A stretch of 45,812 nt of DNA from Flavobacteriales bacterium. GTDB taxonomy: Bacteria > Bacteroidota > Bacteroidia > Flavobacteriales_D > Sanyastnellaceae. Below are positions 35,101 through 42,907 of the stretch, in pieces. The notes beneath the pieces are model-generated. The model ran no database searches. It had not been told where the DNA came from and was given only the letters and a program-made list of their open reading frames with translations. Within the stretch, counting starts at the first letter, position 1; the number at the start of each line of letters is the position of its first letter. The stretch covers positions 1 through 45,812 of the forward strand of contig CANNHA010000005.1 in assembly GCA_947504275.1 (NCBI GenBank), written 5' to 3'. Both the position numbers and the translations under genes were made by a program.

Positions 35101-36405
35101 AAAGACAAATTGGAGAAAATTTGGACCGACTGGGAAGCCTTTGCCAGCTATGCCTTCAACAAATCTCACTCCACCTGCTACGCATGGATTGCCTTTCAAA
35201 CTGGATTTTTGAAAGCCAATTATCCAGCAGAATACATGGCCGCGGCGATGACAGGGTCATTGAGTGATTTAAAACAAGTAACATTCTTTATTCAAGATTG
35301 CAAGAAAAACAAATTGCCTGTTCTTGGTCCAGATGTCAATGAATCTGATGCGTTCTTCAATGTGAATAATAACGGCGACATTCGTTTTGGATTGGCCGCA
35401 GTGAAAGGCGTTGGAGAAAGTGCCGTGGAGAGTATCGTGGAAGAGCGCATGAAGGGACCTTTCAAAAGTCCGTTTGACTTTATCAAACGGGTTGATGCCA
35501 GAACCAGCAACAAACGCGTCATTGAAGGACTTGTCTACAGCGGTGGCATGGACAGTTTTGGCATTGCACGTTCTGCCTATTTCACTCCCGATGGAAAGAA
35601 CAGCACCTTTATTGAAACCCTCATCAAATATGGCAATGCGACAAAGGACACTTCTCAAAATGGGATGGCTACGCTATTTGGAGAGTCCGAGGATATTGAC
35701 ATTCCTGAACCTTCCATTCCTTCTCATCAACCATGGGATACATTTACCCAATTGGCGCATGAGAAAGATGTAGCGGGTATCTTTCTGAGCGGACATCCAT
35801 TGGATGACTACCGGATGGAAATAGACAATTTCTGTAGCCGAGGCGGATTAGAGTTATTGGCAGATATGCCAACGGTAAAAGGTCGGGATCTGAAAATACC
35901 TGGACTCATCAAAAGCGTGCAGCACAAAATAAGTAAAGTAGGAAAACCATATGGTTCTTTTGTACTAGAAGACTACACAGGCACAAGAGAATTTAGCTTG
36001 TTTGGTGAAGAATACATCAAGTTCAAATCATTCTTGGACAACAATTATCCGGTGGTTTTGATTGGAAAGGTTTCGGCAAGGTGGCAAAGACAAGATCAAA
36101 AAGGTCCAGAGGAATTGGAGTTCAAATTGCAACGCATAGACCTACTGAGCGAAGTAAGACAGAAACAGGGAAAATTCCTCAACATAACTGTTGACAGAAG
36201 ATATGTAACACCTGAACTCATCAACATATTAGAAACTCAGTTGATGCCAGGACAGGGGGCTACCCAATTGCGCATGAAAATTTTTGATGATGAATCCGTG
36301 CTCACCACACTATCTGGCAACAAATTCCAATTGGACATCAGCGATGAAGTGCTGGAACAATTAAAGAGAATACCCAATATTGATTTCAATATTTCTGAAA
36401 ACTAA
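32110..36405 (+). CDS. dnaE: DNA polymerase III alpha subunit with fused N-terminal proofreading exonuclease
   Basis: The protein has 1431 residues against about 1160 in E. coli. Residues 1-190 form a DnaQ-like DEDDh exonuclease: Asp6 and Glu8 in FDTETTG, Asp103 in GHNIDFD, and His169 with Asp174 in EAHDAAYD. A ~45-residue linker leads to the PHP domain at 241 (FVHLHVHSQF, His243 and His245). The polymerase core follows with GPGRGSAAGS and the catalytic aspartates in MPDIDIDFDDEGRG (about 658-662), then YNKSH-type AFNKSHSTCYAW. An OB domain (IPGLIKSVQHKISKVGKPYG) lies near 1260-1340. Polymerisation and proofreading are thus joined in one chain. The next gene overlaps its stop (TAATG). Confidence 0.96.
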   Translation: MYIIFDTETTGLPQNYNAPITDTQNWPRVVQLAWQLHKDDGTLISAQNVVVKPEGFSIPFNAVKVHGITTEKAHEIGIPLQDALIRFIEDVQHAKYLVGHNIDFDIKVVGCEIFRENINFDLLSILSLDTKEKGTEFCALPGGKGGKFKWPTLGELYSKLFGSEMAEAHDAAYDVEATTRAFFEMLQRRIIQVPESSAITQYNYQAPKLEASNFNQATEAQTADIPKASTDEIEAAEQTTFVHLHVHSQFSVLQSTSEIGSIVKKAIAQESPAIAITEHGNMMSAFVFNQEVEKYNKKNGTQLKAIVGCELSICKNRLNRETKDDGFPVVLLAKNKKGYHNLAKLSSIAYTEGFYYLPRIDKETLEQYKEDLIATTGGLWGEVPYLILNVGEERAEEAFIWWKEQFGEDFYAELLRHGLEEEHVVNETLLRFCKKHDVKYFAANNTYYTDKKEAQAQDALLCVKDGESLDKPKKYIGKRGREFRFGFPNDEFYIKTPQEMAKLFADLPEAIAETVRIADKCELYSLGRSILLPKFDIPSQFINPQDEVDGEKRGENAFLRHLTYEGAVKRYGEITPAITERLDFELKTIAHTGYPGYFLIVQDFCNKAREMGVSVGPGRGSAAGSAVAYCIGITNVDPIKYDLLFERFLNPERVSMPDIDIDFDDEGRGKVIEYVRNKYSKNAVAQIITYGSMAAKSAVRDSGRVMGLPLGDTDRIAKLIPDNSKLRDIVSKDNKELEKAFARDVVENAKALNALSQANSEEGKVVQMASLLEGSVRNTGIHACGVIITPGPIDQFVPVATAKDSDMWCTQFDNDVVEKAGLLKMDFLGLKTLTIIKNALKIIKQRHGIDIDIDQIPLDDPKTFELFQRGDTVSIFQYESPGMQKHLKDLKPTVFEDLIAMNALYRPGPMEYIPSFIKRKHGLEPIQYDLPEMEEYLKDTYGITVYQEQVMLLSQKLANFTKGQADSLRKAMGKKLKEELDKMKGQFMEGAQSNGHPKDKLEKIWTDWEAFASYAFNKSHSTCYAWIAFQTGFLKANYPAEYMAAAMTGSLSDLKQVTFFIQDCKKNKLPVLGPDVNESDAFFNVNNNGDIRFGLAAVKGVGESAVESIVEERMKGPFKSPFDFIKRVDARTSNKRVIEGLVYSGGMDSFGIARSAYFTPDGKNSTFIETLIKYGNATKDTSQNGMATLFGESEDIDIPEPSIPSHQPWDTFTQLAHEKDVAGIFLSGHPLDDYRMEIDNFCSRGGLELLADMPTVKGRDLKIPGLIKSVQHKISKVGKPYGSFVLEDYTGTREFSLFGEEYIKFKSFLDNNYPVVLIGKVSARWQRQDQKGPEELEFKLQRIDLLSEVRQKQGKFLNITVDRRYVTPELINILETQLMPGQGATQLRMKIFDDESVLTTLSGNKFQLDISDEVLEQLKRIPNIDFNISEN

Positions 36406-37118
36406 TGCATCGTTACATCGCAGTTGCCCTATTGCTAATTCATTCACTTCTCTCTTCTGGACAAATTCAAGAATGGAAACAAGTTGAGAAGGATTTTTTA
36501 TTGGGCAAGCTGAACTACGCCAGCGACAATCGATTTAAAAAACTATCTAAGACCATCTGCACAAAAGAGAATGCGTATCTCTTGACAACGGTCTGTGACT
36601 CATTGGAAAAAATGATTAGCGCTGCAAATGAATCTGGAATCAGTTTTAAAGTCATCAGTGCTTCACGAAATTTTGAACAGCAAAAAGGTATCTGGGAAAA
36701 GAAATGGCTAGCACGAAAGACTCAGTATCCAAAAGGACTTGATCGCGCAAAAAATATTTTGTTGTACAGTTCAATGCCAGGTACCTCCAGACACCATTGG
36801 GGAACTGATTTTGATCTGAATTCATTGGACCCAAGCTACTTTGCACAAGGGAAAGGGAAAAAGGAATATGATTGGTTGTGCATGAATGCAGCGCGCTTTG
36901 GTTTTTATCAACCTTATGATGCAAACCCCGACAGGACTGGTTATGAAGAAGAGAAATGGCATTGGTCATTTTTCCCCATAGGAGATCAGCTAACCAAAAG
37001 TTATCTTGAACAAATACAATACGAAGATCTCGGACCTTTCTCTGGTTCAACCTATGCCCAAGAAATCAAAGTTATTCAACTATATGTCAATGGTATTCAG
37101 ATTCCACCCACTCCATAA
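36405..37118 (+). CDS. Secreted M15-family D-alanyl-D-alanine carboxypeptidase
   Basis: A signal peptide (MHRYIAVALLLIHSLLSSGQ) precedes a zinc peptidase domain of the VanY/M15 type. The zinc site is readable as His130 and Asp137 in SRHHWGTDFD, and Glu183 with His186 in EEKWHWSF. The helix KVISASRNFEQQKGIWEKKW, with a conserved Arg, precedes it. Such enzymes trim the terminal D-Ala of peptidoglycan in the periplasm. The 237-residue length is normal. It is coupled to dnaE by a TAATG overlap and its 3' end overlaps the receptor gene's start; the linkage with dnaE looks positional, not functional. Confidence 0.88.
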   Translation: MHRYIAVALLLIHSLLSSGQIQEWKQVEKDFLLGKLNYASDNRFKKLSKTICTKENAYLLTTVCDSLEKMISAANESGISFKVISASRNFEQQKGIWEKKWLARKTQYPKGLDRAKNILLYSSMPGTSRHHWGTDFDLNSLDPSYFAQGKGKKEYDWLCMNAARFGFYQPYDANPDRTGYEEEKWHWSFFPIGDQLTKSYLEQIQYEDLGPFSGSTYAQEIKVIQLYVNGIQIPPTP

Positions 37119-39306
37119 GATTAGTTTATTTTGTGTGCTATTCTGCCTGTTGTATTCAAAGTCAACGGCCCAAAAAGACAGTTTACCTCAACAGTGGTTA
37201 AAACCATTGATTTACATTGGGCTTGAAAAGGGACACTTACAATCGGATGAATCTCTGTTTATGGTTGATATCAAACAGAAAGAAATCCTTCGTTTACAAC
37301 CTCGGACTACAGCTGATTTGCTGAACAAGAACGGAAATGTTTTTATCCAAAAAAGCCAATTTGGTGGTGGCAGTCCCATTCTAAGAGGATTTGAAGCCAA
37401 CAGAATTCTTTTGATAGTAGATGGTGTCAGAATGAATAATCTAATCTATCGCGGCGGGCATTTGCAAAACATCATCTCTTGCGATGTCAATCAGTTGGAA
37501 AAAATGGAAGTGATTTTTGGTCCCAGTTCCTGCTTGTTTGGAAGCGACGCTTTAGGCGGAGTTATCGAGATGGAGACCATATCACCAAAATATCAATCCA
37601 ATAAGAAATGGCGCACCATCATCCAAAATCGATACGAGACCGTTACCAATGGGTGGATGCAACATTTCGAAACCCACTATGGAAAACGAAATTTTGCTTC
37701 GCTCACCTCTTTCACCATGCAACAGAATCAGCGTTATCTTACAGGAAAAAGAAAAAATCCTTTCTTCAAAGAAAATTTTGGAACCCAAACATTTCATGGT
37801 GTTTGGAATGGAACTGAAGACGTCATGGTCGTGAATAACAATGAGCATGAAATTAAAAACACAGCTTATACCCAAACAGACTTTTTACAAAAATTCAAAT
37901 GGAGAAAAGGAAAACAAAAAAATGTAGAACACAATATTCAGTTTCAACATTCCAATACCACCAACATCAATAGAAATGATCGACTATCAGAATGGAATGG
38001 TGAGCAACTCAAATTTGGAGAATGGTACTATGGACCGCAAAAAAGATCGCTACTGAGTTACCATAGAATACAACAAAAACCATTTCAACTTTTTCAGAGA
38101 AATGATTTGATTATCTCCCTTCAACAAATAGAGGAAAGCAGACAAAACCGGAAGTGGAATAACCCTTGGTTGGAATCTAGAAAAGAAAATGTTGGGATTT
38201 CCTCAATAACACAAAACTTTTACAGCATTACAGAGCATCACGAATGGCAAATGGGATGGGACTACCAATACAATCAACTCATCTCAGCAGGTCAAGCAAT
38301 AAACAAAATATCACAAGAGCAAAAGCAAATCGGTGCGCGGTACCCCACTGGAAAAAATAACATGCAGTCCTTCTCGGTATATAGCGTGCACACCTACATC
38401 CCCAGCCCAAAATGGACTTTCCATGATGGACTGCGCGGGGGTTATTCATCTCTATTTTCCGCCTTTGATGATCGTTATACATGGTTGTCTAGTACAAACG
38501 ACATTCAACAAAACATGCCTTATTATTCTGGGTCAATAGGGGCTCAGTATCACCTCTCTCATAAACAATCACTGACAGCACAATTGTCTTCCGGATATCG
38601 GGTTCCCAACATAGATGACTTGAGCAGAATTTTTGAAACGACGCAGGGAAATGTCATTGTACCCAATGCCAATCTCAAACCGGAGCAATCCATGAATATT
38701 GACTTTGGATACAAATGGATTGGGGATAATTTTCAATGGCATTTGATGTACTATCAAGCTTGGATCGACGATATCATTGCGCTTGCTCCATTTAGTATCA
38801 ATGGTTCCAGCACGCTAATTTGGGATGGGGTATCCAGTAACATTTTGGCCAATCAAAACTTTGAAAGTGCCATCATCAAAGGTTTACAAGGGCAATGCTC
38901 AGGAATTATAGGAAATACAACCCGCTGGCAATTGCAAGGACAATGGACCGATGGAGTCATCGACAATGATAAAAACCAACCTTTGGATCACATCCCTCCA
39001 GGCATGCTCGGAGGAAGCATTCATCAAGAATGGAAAGAGATTCAATTCATGGTACAATGTCAATATTACGGATGGAAAAAAATAGCCGACTACCGACTCA
39101 ACGCAGAGGACAATGAAAATTATGCACCGGCATTGGGAACTCCGGCTTATTTTTTAGTTGACACAAGGGTTGAATACACACTGAGTTCAACACTTACCAT
39201 GTTCACCGGAATAGATAATTTATTGGATACGCAATACCGACCATTTGCAAGTGGCATCAATGGCCCCGGAAGAAATTTCTATTTGTCTATTCGCTGGAAT
39301 CCATAA
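37090..39306 (+). CDS. TonB-dependent outer-membrane receptor
   Basis: The ATG at 37090 (or 37084) gives a signal peptide, FHPLHKISLFCVLFCLLYSK, ending at TAQ. An earlier in-frame ATG would add a non-signal stretch inside the upstream gene. The 738 residues hold a plug domain (SPILRGFEANRILLIVDGVR, SSCLFGSDALGGVIEM) and a 22-strand type barrel ending in FYLSIRWNP, an aromatic BAM signal. There is no N-terminal carboxypeptidase-like domain and no SusD partner, so it resembles siderophore, haem or vitamin receptors more than glycan importers. It overlaps the M15 gene by about 29 bp. Confidence 0.9.
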   Translation: MVFRFHPLHKISLFCVLFCLLYSKSTAQKDSLPQQWLKPLIYIGLEKGHLQSDESLFMVDIKQKEILRLQPRTTADLLNKNGNVFIQKSQFGGGSPILRGFEANRILLIVDGVRMNNLIYRGGHLQNIISCDVNQLEKMEVIFGPSSCLFGSDALGGVIEMETISPKYQSNKKWRTIIQNRYETVTNGWMQHFETHYGKRNFASLTSFTMQQNQRYLTGKRKNPFFKENFGTQTFHGVWNGTEDVMVVNNNEHEIKNTAYTQTDFLQKFKWRKGKQKNVEHNIQFQHSNTTNINRNDRLSEWNGEQLKFGEWYYGPQKRSLLSYHRIQQKPFQLFQRNDLIISLQQIEESRQNRKWNNPWLESRKENVGISSITQNFYSITEHHEWQMGWDYQYNQLISAGQAINKISQEQKQIGARYPTGKNNMQSFSVYSVHTYIPSPKWTFHDGLRGGYSSLFSAFDDRYTWLSSTNDIQQNMPYYSGSIGAQYHLSHKQSLTAQLSSGYRVPNIDDLSRIFETTQGNVIVPNANLKPEQSMNIDFGYKWIGDNFQWHLMYYQAWIDDIIALAPFSINGSSTLIWDGVSSNILANQNFESAIIKGLQGQCSGIIGNTTRWQLQGQWTDGVIDNDKNQPLDHIPPGMLGGSIHQEWKEIQFMVQCQYYGWKKIADYRLNAEDNENYAPALGTPAYFLVDTRVEYTLSSTLTMFTGIDNLLDTQYRPFASGINGPGRNFYLSIRWNP

Positions 39307-39331
39307 AAAAAGGCCATGAAGTCATGGCCTG
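39305..39331. terminator. Shared terminator between the TonB receptor and the ferredoxin gene
   Basis: AGGCCATGA (39311-39319) pairs perfectly with TCATGGCCT (39322-39330) around a 2-nt AG loop. On the minus strand seven T follow, giving a strong terminator for the ferredoxin gene. The plus-strand side has only a weak T tract. It sits between convergent genes. Confidence 0.75.
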
Positions 39332-39351
39332 ATTCTGAATTTTATTCAATC

Positions 39352-39702
39352 TTATAAATGCATAAATGCCTTTTTCTGCAACAAGGCATCTTTGCTTTCT
39401 CTGTAATCGGGATCATCTACACAACAATCCACTGGACAAACTGCAGCGCATTGAGGTTCATCATGAAAACCCACACACTCTGTGCATTTGTCGTGAACAA
39501 TGTAGTAAACATCCATGCTTTTGGGCTCCATCAAGCCATCTGAATCCACTTCATCACCTCCGGTAATAGGCGAAATTATTCCCTTTAATCCGGTTCCATC
39601 AGAATATTTCCATTCCGCACCACCCTCGTAAATGGCGTGATTGGGACACTCGGGCTCACAAGCTCCGCAATTGATGCACGCATCGGTAATCATGATTGCC
39701 AT
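39352..39702 (-). CDS. YfhL-type 2[4Fe-4S] ferredoxin
   Basis: A small electron carrier of 116 residues. Cluster-binding cysteines are Cys9, Cys12, Cys15 and Cys19 in ACINCGACEPECP, and Cys73, Cys76, Cys85 and Cys89 in KCTECVGFHDEPQCAAVCPV. The longer spacing within the second set, an extra Cys pair (93/94) and the helical C-terminal tail are typical of the YfhL/Alvin-type ferredoxins, which have very low potentials. A ~50-residue acidic insert (LKGIISPITGGDEVDSDGL) separates the two motifs. The gene is divergent from an acyl-CoA reductase gene, to which it may supply electrons; that link is a guess. Confidence 0.92.
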   Translation of the reverse strand: MAIMITDACINCGACEPECPNHAIYEGGAEWKYSDGTGLKGIISPITGGDEVDSDGLMEPKSMDVYYIVHDKCTECVGFHDEPQCAAVCPVDCCVDDPDYRESKDALLQKKAFMHL

Positions 39703-39720
39703 ATCTATATCGCTTTAATG

Positions 39721-39741
39721 TAATTTTGCGGCGCAAATGTA
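39721..39741. promoter_or_regulatory. Back-to-back minus-7 elements of the ferredoxin and acyl-CoA reductase genes
   Basis: TAATTTTG (39721-39728, plus strand) and TACATTTG (minus strand, 39734-39741) both match TAnnTTTG and face each other within 21 bp, so the two genes likely share one divergent promoter region. An ATTG at 39695-39698 could be the plus-strand minus-33 element. No clear minus-33 was found for the other direction. Confidence 0.6.
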
Positions 39742-39759
39742 CGCCATAACGTTTTAACT

Positions 39760-40815
39760 ATGAATACTACCCTAGAACAACGAATAAAAGCTTTTGTTCA
39801 GCTCTCCAAACTCATGGAAAGTCTCTCACAGCAATCCAACTGGCCTGGATTCGACTGCGGACTTACGGAGGATGAATACCAAAGCGCCAACGAGGTTATC
39901 GAAACTCAGGTATCCTATAACGGCTGGTTTACTGAAGCCAACACCAGAAAAGCCATTGGTGAGTGGTCTAGAAATTTAACAGATGAGACTTTGCAGCAAT
40001 GGATTTCACAATATGATATTCCTAACATGCAAGAGGAGCCACAGACGGTAGCCATCATTTGTGCAGGTAACATTCCTATGGTGGGTTTCCACGATATCTT
40101 ATGCGTGTTATTGAGCGGTCACAAGGCTTTGATCAAATTATCCAGCGATGACGCTAGGCTTATCCCATTGTTCATCTATCTAATCATGAAATGGGAACCT
40201 GCATTCCAAGATTCAATTTTATGGGCGGATGGTAAATTGGAAAACTTCCACAGAATCATTGCAACAGGAAGTGACAATACATCAAGATATTTTAACGCCT
40301 ACTTTGACAAATATCCAAACATCATTCGCCATTCCAGAACCAGTGTCGCCATTTTAGATGGCAATGAGTCCGAAGAAGAACTCAATGGATTGGCACTAGA
40401 TATCTTTGACTATTTTGGAATGGGATGCCGGAATGTGTGTAAAGTCTTTATACCGGAAGGTTATGATTTAAACACCATAATTAAAGCTCTTCTTCCCTTT
40501 CAAGAAGTGATCAAGCACAACAAATACGCCAACAATTATGATTATAACAAGGCTGTATGGCTTTTAAATCAAGTAGATTTATTGGAGAACGGCTTTATGC
40601 TTTTTAAGCAGGATAGTGGATGGGTTGCACCAACCGGAAGCCTTTTCTATGAGTATTACTCCGACATACAAGAGGTCCAATCGCGCATTTCAGAACACCA
40701 AAACCATCTTCAATGTGTGGTTGGCAAAGGCTACATTCCATTTGGACAAGCACAATGCCCAAAACTCAGTGATTACCCGGATAATGTAGATGTAATGAAG
40801 TTTCTCCTTTCGTAA
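39760..40815 (+). CDS. LuxC-like acyl-CoA reductase
   Basis: The 351-residue protein belongs to the aldehyde-dehydrogenase-like LuxC family, which reduces acyl-CoA to aldehyde with NADPH. Readable blocks are VAIICAGNIPMVGFHDILCV (cofactor region), HKALIKLSSDD, IRHSRTSVAILDG and FDYFGMGCRNVCKVF, with the probable catalytic Cys223. It is shorter than LuxC of luminous bacteria (~480 residues), as usual for the Bacteroidota branch. No luxA/B or fatty-acid gene is close by. The divergent neighbour is a ferredoxin gene, and this pair is common in the phylum. Confidence 0.85.
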   Translation: MNTTLEQRIKAFVQLSKLMESLSQQSNWPGFDCGLTEDEYQSANEVIETQVSYNGWFTEANTRKAIGEWSRNLTDETLQQWISQYDIPNMQEEPQTVAIICAGNIPMVGFHDILCVLLSGHKALIKLSSDDARLIPLFIYLIMKWEPAFQDSILWADGKLENFHRIIATGSDNTSRYFNAYFDKYPNIIRHSRTSVAILDGNESEEELNGLALDIFDYFGMGCRNVCKVFIPEGYDLNTIIKALLPFQEVIKHNKYANNYDYNKAVWLLNQVDLLENGFMLFKQDSGWVAPTGSLFYEYYSDIQEVQSRISEHQNHLQCVVGKGYIPFGQAQCPKLSDYPDNVDVMKFLLS

Positions 40816-40827
40816 CTATATTTGGCC

Positions 40828-41961
40828 ATGCGTAAATTAGGAATCGGTTTTTTTGGCGTATTGTTGGCAGTGTTGATTTTTCATGCTTGCACAACGGAAG
40901 TTGAGCTCAATGCACCCTACAAAAGTACAACTGTGGTTTTTGGATTGTTGGATCCCAAATTGGATACGCAATATATCAAAATCAATAAAACTTTTCTTGG
41001 AAATGGCAACAACTATGATTTTGCCCTAATCAGAGATAGCAGTGAATACAAGTGGGAAGAGTTCAAACGACTAGCCATCGAAAAATACGTAAACAATACC
41101 AAAGTTGACGAGTGGGATTTAGAAGCTGTAGAAGTATCAAAAGACCCCTATGGATTGTTTTACGCGCCGCTTCAAACCGTATACATGCTTCCAACACTTG
41201 GCGGTATGGATCCTGAGGCTACTTACAAATTGGTTGTCGACTTTCACAATCGCCCGGATGTTTATGCCACAACTGACTTAGTAAAAACCAATGAGGTGAC
41301 CATTCAAAATCCTCTTCCCAATGTGGCCATGATTTTGGCTCAATTCAATGCCTCTACGCAGGACATTAATTATAAGGATGACGTAACTGTCAAGTGGACG
41401 CCAGCTCCCAATGTATCCTCCTATGACATCACTTTGCATTTCAATTATCTCGAGCAAACCTATGCAGACAATGCCCATACGCAATTGATTAAAACAGACA
41501 CCTTGCGTTTGGACTACTACATTGGAAATTTTGACAGTGACAATTTAGAAACCAACGGTGGCGCTGTTTCAGCAAGCTTTGCTGGTGAAGGATTTTTCAG
41601 TTATTTACAAAGTAAATTGTCCGTTAATCCTAAAGTAAGAAGAATACCAGGTCATCAATTCCCTGCGGCTACAGCCAAATGCTTTGAATTGACAATCGGA
41701 ATGGCCAATGAAGAGTTGGGTACATACCTATCCGTTAATGCTCCTGTTACGGGTGTAATTCAAGAACGTCCAACCTACAGCAATGTTTCCAATGGCTTGG
41801 GGCTCTTTGCTTCCAGAAGTGCCATTATGCAAAAGGACATTCGATTAGTGGGCCAAAATGGTTTAACTGGCAATCTGTACGCTTTGGTTCAGGGTTCGTA
41901 TTGCGCAGCGCTTAATTTCTGCGATCCCGATCCTACTTCTGATTTCCCTTGCTCCAATTGA
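40828..41961 (+). CDS. Lipoprotein of unknown function
   Basis: The ATG at 40828 was preferred to TTG 40822. The protein starts MRKLGIGFFGVLLAVLIFHA followed by the lipidated Cys21. The 377-residue product has a short N-terminal strand region (TTVVFGLLDPKLDTQYIKI), an Ig- or fibronectin-like middle part (DDVTVKWTPAPNVSSYDITL) and a Cys-containing C-terminus (SYCAALNFCDPDPTSDFPC). It recalls DUF4249-type outer-membrane lipoproteins, but I am not sure enough to name the family. It follows the reductase gene by 12 bp, and its 3' end overlaps the convergent SH3 gene by 29 bp. Confidence 0.65.
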   Translation: MRKLGIGFFGVLLAVLIFHACTTEVELNAPYKSTTVVFGLLDPKLDTQYIKINKTFLGNGNNYDFALIRDSSEYKWEEFKRLAIEKYVNNTKVDEWDLEAVEVSKDPYGLFYAPLQTVYMLPTLGGMDPEATYKLVVDFHNRPDVYATTDLVKTNEVTIQNPLPNVAMILAQFNASTQDINYKDDVTVKWTPAPNVSSYDITLHFNYLEQTYADNAHTQLIKTDTLRLDYYIGNFDSDNLETNGGAVSASFAGEGFFSYLQSKLSVNPKVRRIPGHQFPAATAKCFELTIGMANEELGTYLSVNAPVTGVIQERPTYSNVSNGLGLFASRSAIMQKDIRLVGQNGLTGNLYALVQGSYCAALNFCDPDPTSDFPCSN

Positions 41962-42907
41962 TCCAGTCCCTATATTCTTCAGGGAGCTGTTCAGGAAGAT
42001 AAAGGGTATCTCCATTGTAATCATTGAGCATGTAATACAAGGTTTGTGTTTTTATTGAGGACTTATCCTCTTGCCACTTTCCTTCCTGCCAATAAAGTTC
42101 ACGTCTTCTTCCTATCCGCTCTGTAATTGTTCTCGGATACTCCGCATTGGGTTCAAAGTAATCTATATAATCCTCTCCAGACAATATCAGGATGTCTCTC
42201 TGACCTTTAATATCTGATGGAAAAATGGGAGTATCCCAAACGGAAAACTCACCATCAGCTACTCCCCCAATAACCAATTGATCCAAAAATTGCGCTCCAT
42301 CCCAAAACAACCAAACAGCTCCTGAAAAATGTCCACATGACTCGCCGCTCTCCTCCACAGCAATAACATCTTTAAACATGGGGAATCCCCGGCTTCCTGT
42401 ATTGACGACATTCCAGACAGGTTCCCAAACCTCAAAGCGGTACTTGGCAATTTCCTTGTGGTTTCGCACAGCACGTATCTGCATCCAAGTGACTTGTCTG
42501 CTATTGGAGTCATTGGGATTGTATGCACTAAACTGCTCATACCCCACAAAAAATTTGACATCCACATCGGATTGACTTCCAGCAAACCAGCGTGTCATTA
42601 ATCCTCCCCAAATCCAGCCTTGCCCTGAATCCGTTTGTACTTTATACCAAACACTTTCAATTCCATTGATGTCCAAAGTATCGTGGGATTCTTTCAGAAT
42701 TTCACAACCCGAACCTATGGGCAAACGAGCTATGGCCTTTGCATCTTTTCCGGGTTTGGCTCTGAGTGTAGCATTGTCCACCCATGTATACGCATCAACA
42801 CATTCAAAACAAGGAATGGTATCAAAATAATGAGCCAACCAAACATTTTGTGCAGACAATACCTTTGTACTTAAAGATAACAATATGAAAAATAAAATTC
42901 TATTCAT
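41933..42907 (-). CDS. Secreted SH3-domain protein
   Basis: The ATG at 42907 overlaps the stop of the upstream peptidase gene by 8 bp and gives a signal peptide, MNRILFFILLSLSTKVLSAQ. A longer start would lie inside that gene. The ~324-residue product has a bacterial SH3 domain at about residues 40-105 (NATLRAKPGKDAKAIARLP, WYKVQTDSGQGWIWGG), as found in wall-binding proteins. A ~200-residue C-terminal region has no domain I know. It is rich in Trp and charged residues, with DILILSGEDYIDYF. It is the last gene of a three-gene minus-strand unit. Confidence 0.7.
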   Translation of the reverse strand: MNRILFFILLSLSTKVLSAQNVWLAHYFDTIPCFECVDAYTWVDNATLRAKPGKDAKAIARLPIGSGCEILKESHDTLDINGIESVWYKVQTDSGQGWIWGGLMTRWFAGSQSDVDVKFFVGYEQFSAYNPNDSNSRQVTWMQIRAVRNHKEIAKYRFEVWEPVWNVVNTGSRGFPMFKDVIAVEESGESCGHFSGAVWLFWDGAQFLDQLVIGGVADGEFSVWDTPIFPSDIKGQRDILILSGEDYIDYFEPNAEYPRTITERIGRRRELYWQEGKWQEDKSSIKTQTLYYMLNDYNGDTLYLPEQLPEEYRDWINWSKGNQK

